Notes under the pieces: generated by a model
Seen by the model: the letters and a program-made list of their open reading frames with translations, nothing else
Told to the model about the DNA's origin: nothing
The model's database searches: none
Source of the DNA: Exiguobacterium sp. RIT594
GTDB lineage: Bacteria; Bacillota; Bacilli; Exiguobacteriales; Exiguobacteriaceae
Length of the DNA stretch: 64,000 nt
Reading direction: 5' to 3'
Assembly (NCBI RefSeq): GCF_003339585.1
Contig: NZ_QPKF01000004.1
Location: 1 to 64,000, forward strand
Part shown: piece by piece, positions 25,122 to 33,999 of the stretch
Layout: every line of letters begins with the position of its first letter
Position numbering within the stretch: position 1 is the first letter of the stretch
Program-made: the position numbers and the translations under genes

Positions 25122-27102
25122 AAATATTGGTGCTTATAAACAACAAACTTTTGATTTTTCAAGTAAACGTAGTAAGCAAAATGTGACATTGATTGGTGGG
25201 AAAAACGGTGCAGGTAAAACAACATTTTTATCTGCAATGAAGTTAGGGCTATTTGGACCACTTGCCTATGATATGAAGACCGCTTCATCAACATATTTTA
25301 AAAGAATTAAAGGCTTAATGAATCATGATGAACTAGAAAAAATAGAAGGCTTAAAGATATCAATGCCTTGGTTTAAAATCGATTTAACTTTTGAACAGGT
25401 AGAATCTTCTGTCAGGGAAGAAATCCGATTTGTGAGAGAGTGGAACTTTACAGAAACAGGTGGAAGAGAGTTCTTTTCAATTTATAAGGATGGTGCAAGT
25501 CTTCCGGTTAGTGATGAGAAAAGGGACTTAATCTTCAATCGTTTCTGTGAATCGCTTCCTCCATATTTGTATGATGTGTGCCTATTTGATGGAGAAGAAA
25601 TCAACAGAATCATTCAACAAGATGAACTATCTAACCATTTAGAGCGCTTAATTAAAAGTGCTTTAAAACTAGAAGTTCCTTTCTTGTTGGAAGACACAAT
25701 TAATCGCGTTATCAATGAGGAAACTAAAAATTCAGTTGATCCGAATAAGCAAAATAAGCTTGAAAGATTGAAACTAGAATTGAATAATTTGATTCAAGAA
25801 GATAATAGGCTACAAAAAAGATATGATGTTCTATCTGATAATTTAGAAGAAATTAGTTTAACTGTCACTTCTCAGAAAAATGAATTGAAATCATTTGGTG
25901 GTCTTTTAAAAGAAGAAGAAGAACAATTAAAAAGTGAATTGAACGAATTAGAACGTAAGAAAAAAGAGAATAAATCAAGTGTTCAAGAACTTATTAATGG
26001 TAATTTACCTTTCCTATTAAATCGTAATTTAATTGAAAAAGTAAGAGGACAGTTGAAAGAAGAAAAATTGATTGAAAGTATTGATGATGTGAAAAGAGAA
26101 ATGCTTCAAGAATTAGCTAGTGAGTTATCACATCGTATTAAAACTAATTCAAATCAATTAGAAGAAGCGCTTCAAGAATCTTTAACAGCTATTCAACCGA
26201 AGGGTCAATCAATTATTCATCGTGCTTCCTTTGGTGAAAAAGCTCAAATTGAGTCTGTATTTGAAGGGATTAAAAATCTTGATTTTTCTTATTATCGTAA
26301 AAAAATAAGTGATCAACAAAATATGGATGAACAAATTAAATTAATTAAGCAAAAACTTATAGTTCAAAGTGATAGTGTTGAAGATTTTATGGGGATGTTA
26401 TCTGAACTTGAGCAGTTACAGGAGCAATATGCCGAAAAAAATCAAGAATTGAAAGTAACAACTAAACAATGGGCTTTAGTCCAAGGAGAGCGTGTCAGTT
26501 TACAGGAAGAATATGATCAATTGAGTGAAGAAATCGATAGAGAAGCTAACCAATCAAGTAGTGTTATGCATAATGCTACAGCGATGCGCGCATTACTTTT
26601 AGAATTCCAAAATCAGCAACAGCAAAAAGGGATTCAATTGATTGAAAAGCAAGCACTAAAAATGATTAATCGTCTCTTCCGAAAAAGAGGTTATTTGCAC
26701 CGTCTTGTAATTAATTCAATGACGTATGAGGTTACTTTATATTCTGAGGATCAAAAACGAATTCCTCAATCTACATTATCGGCAGGAGAAAAACAGTTAT
26801 TACTCATGTCACTAGTTTGGGCAGTATTTGATGTATCAGGAAACAAATTACCCTTTATTTTCGATACACTTTTGGGACGTTTGGATGTGGAACATCGTGA
26901 GAATCTTTTAACTGAACTCATTCCTGCATTTGGTGAGCAAGTATTGATTCTATCGACAGACTCTGAAGTGACAGAAGCAAATTATAAATTATTGAAGCCT
27001 GTCATCAATAGAGAATACAGTTTGAATTTCGATACAACTGAACGTTCGATCAAGGTAGTACCAAGTTACTTCCGCTTTAATGAAACGGAGAAAATATCAT
27101 GA
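25096..27102 (+). CDS. dndD: DndD: SMC-like ATPase of the modification complex
   Basis: The 668-residue protein begins MKLKSLTLKNIGAYKQQ, has Walker A GKNGAGKT at 35-42, CLFDGEEINRI, a long coiled coil, and the closing LSAGEKQLLLMSLVWA, FIFDTLLGRLD and VLILSTDSEV. DndD supplies ATPase activity in sulfur insertion. GGGGAGATAGAG precedes ATG 25096 inside dndC. It overlaps dndE by ATGA. It lacks the N-terminal extension of the ATPase at 19567 and the CxC motif of the one at 37976. Confidence 0.94.
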   Translation: MKLKSLTLKNIGAYKQQTFDFSSKRSKQNVTLIGGKNGAGKTTFLSAMKLGLFGPLAYDMKTASSTYFKRIKGLMNHDELEKIEGLKISMPWFKIDLTFEQVESSVREEIRFVREWNFTETGGREFFSIYKDGASLPVSDEKRDLIFNRFCESLPPYLYDVCLFDGEEINRIIQQDELSNHLERLIKSALKLEVPFLLEDTINRVINEETKNSVDPNKQNKLERLKLELNNLIQEDNRLQKRYDVLSDNLEEISLTVTSQKNELKSFGGLLKEEEEQLKSELNELERKKKENKSSVQELINGNLPFLLNRNLIEKVRGQLKEEKLIESIDDVKREMLQELASELSHRIKTNSNQLEEALQESLTAIQPKGQSIIHRASFGEKAQIESVFEGIKNLDFSYYRKKISDQQNMDEQIKLIKQKLIVQSDSVEDFMGMLSELEQLQEQYAEKNQELKVTTKQWALVQGERVSLQEEYDQLSEEIDREANQSSSVMHNATAMRALLLEFQNQQQQKGIQLIEKQALKMINRLFRKRGYLHRLVINSMTYEVTLYSEDQKRIPQSTLSAGEKQLLLMSLVWAVFDVSGNKLPFIFDTLLGRLDVEHRENLLTELIPAFGEQVLILSTDSEVTEANYKLLKPVINREYSLNFDTTERSIKVVPSYFRFNETEKIS

Positions 27103-27470
27103 ATCATCGCTTAAAATTATCCAAGACAACACTAGAAATATTTCAACAGCTACAAGCAAGTACGAATATTACACCTAACGTATTGGCAAGGATAGCTGTT
27201 GCACTTTCCCTAAAAAATGAACAAATACCAAAAGTGAATACAAAAGAAATTTCAAATTTTGAGATTTCCAGAGCCACATTGACTGGAGAACACGATTTTT
27301 CATATAAATCTATGATTCTACAGCATGCAAATCAAGCAATTGAAGAAGAACATTATTTTCCTGATCTGTTTAACGCTCATATTGATCGAGGAGCCGACGA
27401 ACTATTTAAAATCTATCAATACTCAGGAAATCCTCAAAAGTTTTGGATGAAGATATTAGAAATTGAGTAG
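27099..27470 (+). CDS. dndE: DndE: nicked-DNA-binding phosphorothioation protein
   Basis: The 123-residue protein matches DndE: RLKLSKTTLEIFQQL, NITPNVLARIAVALSL, and GEHDFSYKSMIL, then HIDRGADELFKIY. DndE forms a tetramer that binds nicked double-stranded DNA. Fused in translation to dndD by an ATGA overlap. Confidence 0.93.
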   Translation: MNHRLKLSKTTLEIFQQLQASTNITPNVLARIAVALSLKNEQIPKVNTKEISNFEISRATLTGEHDFSYKSMILQHANQAIEEEHYFPDLFNAHIDRGADELFKIYQYSGNPQKFWMKILEIE

Positions 27471-27484
27471 AGAAGGAGAATAGT

Positions 27485-28606
27485 ATGCTGTATTTAGATA
27501 ACAGTGCAACAACACCAACGCATCAAGACGTTGTAGATGCGATGCTACCGTATTGGACAGATGTTTTTGGTAATCCTTCTAGTAAATACTATGCTCAAGC
27601 TGTTGATGCAAAAGTAGCGGTAGATCGTTCTAGACAAGCTGTAGCAGAGTTAGTAAATAGTAAAGCTGATGAAGTAATCTTTACAAGCGGAGCAACCGAG
27701 AGTAACAACTTTTTACTAAAAGGAATTGCGATGTCGCACTCTAATCGTGGTAAACGAATTATATCTAGTACTGTAGAACATCCGTCTGTATTAGAAACAC
27801 TTCGATACCTTGAGACTCAAGGGTTCGATGTCGTATATCTTTCAGTAGATTCATACGGAAGAATTGATTTGAAAGATTTGAAAGAAGCTTTACTAGAGAA
27901 ACCAACCGTATTGGTAACGCTTTTATGGGGTAATAATGAACTAGGTTCATTAAATCCAATCAAAGAAGCATCTAAACTCGCAAATCAATACGGTGCTTTT
28001 TTTCATACAGATGCGACTCAAGTAATTGGGAAAGTAAGAGTTAATTTAGAGGAGTTACCCTACGTGCAGCTTCTATCAGTATCAGCACATAAATTTTATG
28101 GACCTAAAGGAATTGGTGCAGCAATCGTTCGCAAAGACGACATGGGTTTATCTTTGAAGATAACTCCTCTTTTACATGGAGGTGCCCAGGAGAACGGTTA
28201 TCGTAGTGGAACCCATGCAGTTCCATTAATTGTAGGAATGGGAAAGGCAGCAGAAATAGCTCATTCAAGATTAGATGAAAATCTCCAGCAATTAACGAAA
28301 CTTGAAGCGAGGCTTAGCCAATTGCTAATTCAACAATTTGGTGATGTCATTCATTTCAACAATGATGAACAAAACAAAATCCCTGGAATCTTAAGTGTTC
28401 AGTTTAAAGGCTTGAACAATGAGATTCTTTGCAAAGAGCTTGCACCAGTTATGGCGGTTTCAACAGGGTCTGCATGTAGTTCAAGTAAACCAAGTCATGT
28501 ACTTCAAGAAATTGGTTGTTCCATGGAACAATTACGTTCAACTATTCGTTTTTCACTATCTCCTTATCAATCAGAAAAAGAGTTAGATGTCTTTTTAGAA
28601 TTATAA
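27485..28606 (+). CDS. dndA: DndA: cysteine desulfurase
   Basis: The 373-residue IscS/NifS-type enzyme has MLYLDNSATTPT at the start, FTSGATESNN, the PLP lysine in SVSAHKFYGPKG (Lys203) and the persulfide-carrying Cys331 in STGSACSSSKPSH. It provides sulfur to DndC. GAAGGAG lies before ATG 27485. It is the last gene of the operon, before a strong terminator. Confidence 0.93.
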   Translation: MLYLDNSATTPTHQDVVDAMLPYWTDVFGNPSSKYYAQAVDAKVAVDRSRQAVAELVNSKADEVIFTSGATESNNFLLKGIAMSHSNRGKRIISSTVEHPSVLETLRYLETQGFDVVYLSVDSYGRIDLKDLKEALLEKPTVLVTLLWGNNELGSLNPIKEASKLANQYGAFFHTDATQVIGKVRVNLEELPYVQLLSVSAHKFYGPKGIGAAIVRKDDMGLSLKITPLLHGGAQENGYRSGTHAVPLIVGMGKAAEIAHSRLDENLQQLTKLEARLSQLLIQQFGDVIHFNNDEQNKIPGILSVQFKGLNNEILCKELAPVMAVSTGSACSSSKPSHVLQEIGCSMEQLRSTIRFSLSPYQSEKELDVFLEL

Positions 28607-28641
28607 AAAATCAGCATCGGTTTATCCGATGCTGATTTTTT
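28605..28641. terminator. Bidirectional terminator between dndA and dptH
   Basis: A perfect 16-bp stem (TCAGCATCGG with CCGATGCTGA plus A/T extensions) with a 5-base loop. It ends both convergent operons and fixes the natural 3' end of dptH. Confidence 0.92.
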
Positions 28642-28642
28642 G

Positions 28643-31600
28643 TTAAGTCGTATATAAAGATTCGATTAAATCTTCTTTTTTGATATCACTTGTAATTTTA
28701 TCGATATGATCTTTAATTTGTTGAATTGGTTGAAGTACTCCTCTAATACCAAATGCTTCTGGCAAATGAACTAATGTGTGATCCTCTCGTTTTACGAGAG
28801 AAGCACTTGGGACATCATGTTTGAAGGAAAGTACGATTCCATCTCCGAGGTAAGGTTCCAGAGAATCATCAATTATAAAATCTCCTTTTAATAAAGACGT
28901 GATGACTGATTGACGATTATTTTCAAAATCATAGTTTGTCCGTTCAGGCCAAAGTTCACTTTCATGAATCTTTTTAGCATTTGTCAGGAAGAGTTGAGCG
29001 AAGAAAAGACGATAATAGTCATTTTCAAACGTATCCCCAATTTGATTGTAAAGATTAGTACGGAAAAGATCTTTTGTATGTTTTGTTTGTTCAATTGCTT
29101 TTTTTATTACACTCTCATCATTAATACCGATTTTCACTTCAACAGGGAAAAAGTGCAGTTTTAATCCAGTTGAAGATTCTTCAAGACCGATTAAAAGTAA
29201 GTCATCAGAATGAGTTCCAGAACGATTTAATGATTTTGCTGAAAATACACTATCGCGAGTAAATCCTGCAGCACCAGCAACTCTAAGGACTTCTTCAAGT
29301 GATATCGGAACCCATGTAATTGCAGGATGATCGAACAAAGCAAGCGCATATCGAACAGCTGAAAGAATGCTAAATTTCTCTCGACTAAAGTGTTTTCGTT
29401 TTTCAGGACTCTCAATACCACGGCGAATCATTTCAAGAAGCCATTCACCATTAATTGTATTAAAGGCTTTAATGGCCTGAACAATGTGCTGATCCGTTGG
29501 TTCATGATGAATCATTTGATTCGACTTAAAGAATTCTTTTACGATTGACTGATATTGACCAGCTTTATTTGTAACGGTGATAGCATCATAACGGAATGAT
29601 GAAGTGTACTGATCACTGTAATGAATAACTAGTAAATCTTGATTTGTATTTTTATTACCATGAAAATATCCTAAATCTACTGTAGGTTCTATAAATGTTA
29701 CCCAATGAGATTGTTCATAGATTTCATTAAACGTATCATCTGGTAAAACTTTCATCGAAGAAACTGCTACTGTTCCTTTTGAATAAGGATTGTTTCCTGC
29801 ATCACGCATGTTGAAATTAAATTCATTCACAGAATATGCAATTTTCGCCAAAATTTCTTCTGAGTCAATTGGATATAATTTTGTTCCGAATCCGCTTAAA
29901 TAAGAAGTCTTATTTATTGTTGCTGATAAAGTAGAATAGAGTCCACCTAAAGCCATACCAGTCTTCATATTATCCGCACGGTCTGGATAAATGTTTTCTT
30001 TTCCTCTCATTTTATAAAAACTGATATGTGCATATTCAAAATTATCACTTTGGCTGAATCGATAAAATTTTAAGTTAGCACGAACAATTCGAATTAAGTC
30101 TTCAAATAAGTAATTACTACTTTTTTTCATCAAAGAACGAAGGTCATCGAATTGATTTTCAAGGTCATTGAAGAAATCATATTGAGAGAAGTCATCTAAG
30201 TCTTTATGTCCAGATTCGTGATGATGATTATATAAGCGAACTTCTACAGGAATTAGTTTGTCAGCACCATGTTTTTCTATTTGTTTGAACATCCAAGAAA
30301 CAATACCTTTTAAAATAGGACGTCCACTTGAAATTTCAATTATATTTAGTTTCAAAGAAGCTTTTGTTTCAGTGTTAAAAAGAAAATCAAAATGATTAAT
30401 AAATTGATTCATTTTATCAAATATAACTTTATCAAGAAACTTTTCAGCATCTACAATAGTGAGTTCATCAAGCGGTTTATATAAAATCCATTCTGGAGCA
30501 ACATTTTGACTTTCTGGCTTATACCATTGTTGATTTTGGCCATCAGGCTGATAACTCAAAAGTGGTAAGAGCGCATCAGGGCGCAAACGATTGATGATAG
30601 AGTAATTCACATGATTATTTTCTAACTGCTGATAAAGTTCAATTTGATAAGCAACATTCAATGGATGAAAAGGAGTTAGGAAAACCTGATTCTGATCAAT
30701 TGAATAAATGGTTCCTAAACGATCAGTACCTAATCCGTCTTCCATCAATTTGTCATCTGTTTTGAGATTCTGTACAAACTGAAGATAGGCATTCAGGTAA
30801 GGAATAGCAACACTTAAATATTCTTCATTAACCTGCTCGTAAAAGGGGACACTGTTGATTCCTTTGAAATAATTAATAAATCGATTATACGTTTCACGTA
30901 ATAAAAGATTTTGTATTTCGTACTCTTCATTAGAAAAAAGCTCTCCATTCTGTATGATACCAGTAAACATACTGTCTTTAACCCAACGAATTTCTTGCTC
31001 TACGAATGAACGGTATTCCGAATGATCATAAAACTGCTCATTCCCTATAATCAGACGTTTTCCTGAAACAAGAACAGAAGAAGATTTTTCTCGTTTCATT
31101 TGCCAAAGACGCATTCCAGTGATGGGATGAGGCTTATTTGGTAAATCAGAAATAAGCAACTCAATGGGGTTAAATTCATCAATCTGCAGATTGATTCTGA
31201 GAATTTGATCGCCATCCATTAACTCAGGATCAAAAGAAAAAACGGTATTTGTTTCACTTGTTACCCGAATAATTTCTTTATCACTTGTTACTATACGTTC
31301 TTCAGGGTGTACAAAGTTAGGATCTCCGATGCGAATGATACCATCTGGATCTTCTAAAGAAAGAAATGGGGAATCGTCTGTCCAACCATTAGAATAAGAT
31401 GCTTTGTAATTTCCAAGTACGTCTTCGCTAAAAGGAAGAACAGTTATATAAAAGTTATTCTTAAGACCAGTAATATGAAGATATTCGGCATGTAAGTTAA
31501 ACGGTTGATTTTCAATTTCATCTAAAAGAATTCTTAATTTTTTTCCACTATGTTCAAATGAAACATTGGCTTGTCCCGAAATATTTTTGCTACGAGCACC

Positions 31601-32644
31601 AGAAGATTTAATACTTTTTGGCATTTTGTGATCGCCATCGATATCAAACTCCAGTGTGAGCGTCATCTGATTCAGCCCCTCCGGATTGAAAACAATAATA
31701 TGACGATGCTTTCGACCGGCAGCAGTATTACTTTTAGGTAATTCCCAAACACTAATTTTCTTGTTATGTTGCTTTGCTGAAACAGTTACAAGCTCAAATT
31801 TTTTCTTTGTTTGTTCAACGTATGAATTTACTTGAGCATAACTCAGCTCTTTCCAATCAGTTTCTTTTAGTTTTTTTTGCCCTTCAACCGTAAACTTTTT
31901 ATCAAGAACTTTTTCTATATTGTAGAGATGATAATCTTGAATGATTTGGTAGAGTTCCTGATTTTCTTTAAGTCGCAATTCAATATTTTTTGTTCCTACA
32001 TATTGAGTTAAATCATCTTTAAAAAACCCAAGTTTTTCATAATCATCTGTGGAAACTTTTCCTTTTGCTAAAACGTCGAGGATAGGTTCAAAATCCATGA
32101 AATTTATATTACCAGTATCACCATGTTCTTCAATAAATTGAGATAGATAGAACGACATTAGTGCTTGATCAGACTCATTGAAAAGCTTCTGTCCTACATC
32201 TTTTTTTAAAGAATGAATCAAGGCTTTTACATGAAGAGGCATTCCTTGTTTTTGTAAATTTCGACTTCCACCTTCGATACTATCTAGTTGATGAGGTAGT
32301 AACATTAAGAGTGCAGTATTTTTCCATCCTTCTTGTTGTTGACTTACTAAATTTCGTAACAATACTAAATAATCTGCTGTTACATCAGATGTTTGAGCAG
32401 CTAGTATCAATCTTATATTGCCATAGCGAATAGAATAAGAATGAAAGGGAGTTTGCTGTTCATGTGTATATTTAAAAGGACTTAAAAAGTCTGGTGAGAT
32501 TTTATTTTGAACTGACGCAAGGAACTGTGTTACTTCTTCTTGATGGTCAAAACGAATAAAGTATTTATCACCATTATTAGGTGGATGCTGAACAAAATAG
32601 TCATTAATGTGTAATGATAAATAGTCATAAAATTGATTTGACAT
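28643..32644 (-). CDS. dptH: DptH-like phosphorothioation-dependent restriction protein
   Basis: The 1333-residue protein is the last gene of dptF-dptG-dptH, the restriction partners of dnd. I recognise it from order, size and company rather than one motif. No Walker A motif was found on reading it through, although DptH proteins are usually described as ATPases. Near the C-terminus HSDDLLLIGL (Asp1148) followed by FFPVEVKIG (Glu1169, Lys1171) has the D...ExK layout of PD-(D/E)XK nucleases. Start: ATG 32644 with GGGGAGG 6 bp before; it overlaps dptG by 20 bp. The frame upstream to 32665 is not used. The downstream terminator shows the C-terminus is natural, not truncated by assembly. Confidence 0.8.
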   Translation of the reverse strand: MSNQFYDYLSLHINDYFVQHPPNNGDKYFIRFDHQEEVTQFLASVQNKISPDFLSPFKYTHEQQTPFHSYSIRYGNIRLILAAQTSDVTADYLVLLRNLVSQQQEGWKNTALLMLLPHQLDSIEGGSRNLQKQGMPLHVKALIHSLKKDVGQKLFNESDQALMSFYLSQFIEEHGDTGNINFMDFEPILDVLAKGKVSTDDYEKLGFFKDDLTQYVGTKNIELRLKENQELYQIIQDYHLYNIEKVLDKKFTVEGQKKLKETDWKELSYAQVNSYVEQTKKKFELVTVSAKQHNKKISVWELPKSNTAAGRKHRHIIVFNPEGLNQMTLTLEFDIDGDHKMPKSIKSSGARSKNISGQANVSFEHSGKKLRILLDEIENQPFNLHAEYLHITGLKNNFYITVLPFSEDVLGNYKASYSNGWTDDSPFLSLEDPDGIIRIGDPNFVHPEERIVTSDKEIIRVTSETNTVFSFDPELMDGDQILRINLQIDEFNPIELLISDLPNKPHPITGMRLWQMKREKSSSVLVSGKRLIIGNEQFYDHSEYRSFVEQEIRWVKDSMFTGIIQNGELFSNEEYEIQNLLLRETYNRFINYFKGINSVPFYEQVNEEYLSVAIPYLNAYLQFVQNLKTDDKLMEDGLGTDRLGTIYSIDQNQVFLTPFHPLNVAYQIELYQQLENNHVNYSIINRLRPDALLPLLSYQPDGQNQQWYKPESQNVAPEWILYKPLDELTIVDAEKFLDKVIFDKMNQFINHFDFLFNTETKASLKLNIIEISSGRPILKGIVSWMFKQIEKHGADKLIPVEVRLYNHHHESGHKDLDDFSQYDFFNDLENQFDDLRSLMKKSSNYLFEDLIRIVRANLKFYRFSQSDNFEYAHISFYKMRGKENIYPDRADNMKTGMALGGLYSTLSATINKTSYLSGFGTKLYPIDSEEILAKIAYSVNEFNFNMRDAGNNPYSKGTVAVSSMKVLPDDTFNEIYEQSHWVTFIEPTVDLGYFHGNKNTNQDLLVIHYSDQYTSSFRYDAITVTNKAGQYQSIVKEFFKSNQMIHHEPTDQHIVQAIKAFNTINGEWLLEMIRRGIESPEKRKHFSREKFSILSAVRYALALFDHPAITWVPISLEEVLRVAGAAGFTRDSVFSAKSLNRSGTHSDDLLLIGLEESSTGLKLHFFPVEVKIGINDESVIKKAIEQTKHTKDLFRTNLYNQIGDTFENDYYRLFFAQLFLTNAKKIHESELWPERTNYDFENNRQSVITSLLKGDFIIDDSLEPYLGDGIVLSFKHDVPSASLVKREDHTLVHLPEAFGIRGVLQPIQQIKDHIDKITSDIKKEDLIESLYTT

Positions 32645-33998
32645 ATTGTGCCTCCCCGCTGTCACTCATTTTAATGAGTAAGTTCATTTTTTCTAACGTA
32701 TTTTCAAATTCAATACGACTATAGCGATCCAAGAAAACTCCTCTTCTTTCAAGTTCTGAATAAACATCCTGAAGGCGCATTTTAGAAGATCGAACAATAA
32801 CTATAAGGAACATAGTGAGCATTTCTTGATTAAGTGAAAAAACATTCCCATTTCGTCCACGTTGTTTTACAATTCGAGTTTTGGCGATTTCAGTAACAGC
32901 ATTTCCATAACGTCCTTGAGGAGCTTCAGGAGAAGAAACTGTCATAACAGAAATTAATTGCTTAACTGAATCTGAAAATGTTTCACTTTTTGTAATTGGA
33001 CGTTGAAGTTTTGATTTTTCAATGATGGAAGTAGATTGCGCATCTACTTCTTCTAACCACATACCTTGTTCTTCACTTGAAAGTTGATCAAATATTGATT
33101 TGATTGTAGGAAATTCCATCATTGTTTCTGATTCTAAATTTCTTGTATTGCAACTCAATTGGGCCAATGTGAGCTGTGTGCTAAATAATTTACCAGCCAT
33201 TTCTTCCAAGTATTTAAATCCCTTGCGCACAGCATCGCGCCTACTTGAAACAGTAGGTTCCCAATCGAGTGTGAAATAAAGTTGCTCTATATTTCCTTTG
33301 CTATAATCAGCCTGTTCAAGTAATGAAAGTTTAATAATGTTTTGACTCAGTAAGAAGAATGTATAGTAGTAGGTTACTAAGTCAGCATATTTGATAAAGA
33401 AATCTGGATGATTTCTTAAAAATAATAAATCATCTGTAAACAGTTCACCTAACCAGGGTAGTTTATGATCGAATGTTGGAAGCGATTTTTCTCTTTTTTC
33501 AGGAAGTGGTTTAAAATTTTTAGTGATATTTTGTAAGACATCGTTCTCTTCATTAGGATTAAACATATTCTGAAGTGATGTATGATCTTTGCACAAATCA
33601 TAAAGATAATCTGAAATTTTAAAAGTACGATTTTTTAAATCCACTCGTTCTAAGTGCAATAACATATTTGGATGTTGGAGTTGTTGCTTTGTTTCTCCTG
33701 TGATTACTAATTCGTTTAGTAAAGCAATAAATTCATCATGATCTTTAGGCTCAATAGACATCTCATTTAAAAGTGGTTCGAAATCATTCGTTTGAGTTCC
33801 AACTGAATACTCACCTTTGTATCCACTGATTAAACGAGCAAACGAAGCAAATTCTCCTGTCCAATTTTCTTTAAAAGTTTCATCAACTTTTAATTTGGTA
33901 GCATTAGTGTTAAAAGGGAACATTTGATGGAATGCATTCAAATCTCTCTTTTTACTTGTAATAACTTTTTTTTCAATAATTCCTCTTTGCAGTTCCAT
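32625..33998 (-). CDS. dptG: DptG-like phosphorothioation-dependent restriction protein
   Basis: The 457-residue protein lies between dptF and dptH, the standard place and size of DptG. It is mostly helical, with no recognised catalytic motif. The C-terminal 60 residues (NQEMLTMFLIVIVRSSKMRLQDV ... GVFLDRYSRIEFENTLEKMNLL) look like a winged helix. GGAGG precedes ATG 33998, one base after the dptF stop. Needed in known systems for restriction of unmodified DNA together with DptF and DptH. Confidence 0.8.
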   Translation of the reverse strand: MELQRGIIEKKVITSKKRDLNAFHQMFPFNTNATKLKVDETFKENWTGEFASFARLISGYKGEYSVGTQTNDFEPLLNEMSIEPKDHDEFIALLNELVITGETKQQLQHPNMLLHLERVDLKNRTFKISDYLYDLCKDHTSLQNMFNPNEENDVLQNITKNFKPLPEKREKSLPTFDHKLPWLGELFTDDLLFLRNHPDFFIKYADLVTYYYTFFLLSQNIIKLSLLEQADYSKGNIEQLYFTLDWEPTVSSRRDAVRKGFKYLEEMAGKLFSTQLTLAQLSCNTRNLESETMMEFPTIKSIFDQLSSEEQGMWLEEVDAQSTSIIEKSKLQRPITKSETFSDSVKQLISVMTVSSPEAPQGRYGNAVTEIAKTRIVKQRGRNGNVFSLNQEMLTMFLIVIVRSSKMRLQDVYSELERRGVFLDRYSRIEFENTLEKMNLLIKMSDSGEAQYVKSIL

Positions 33999-33999
33999 G

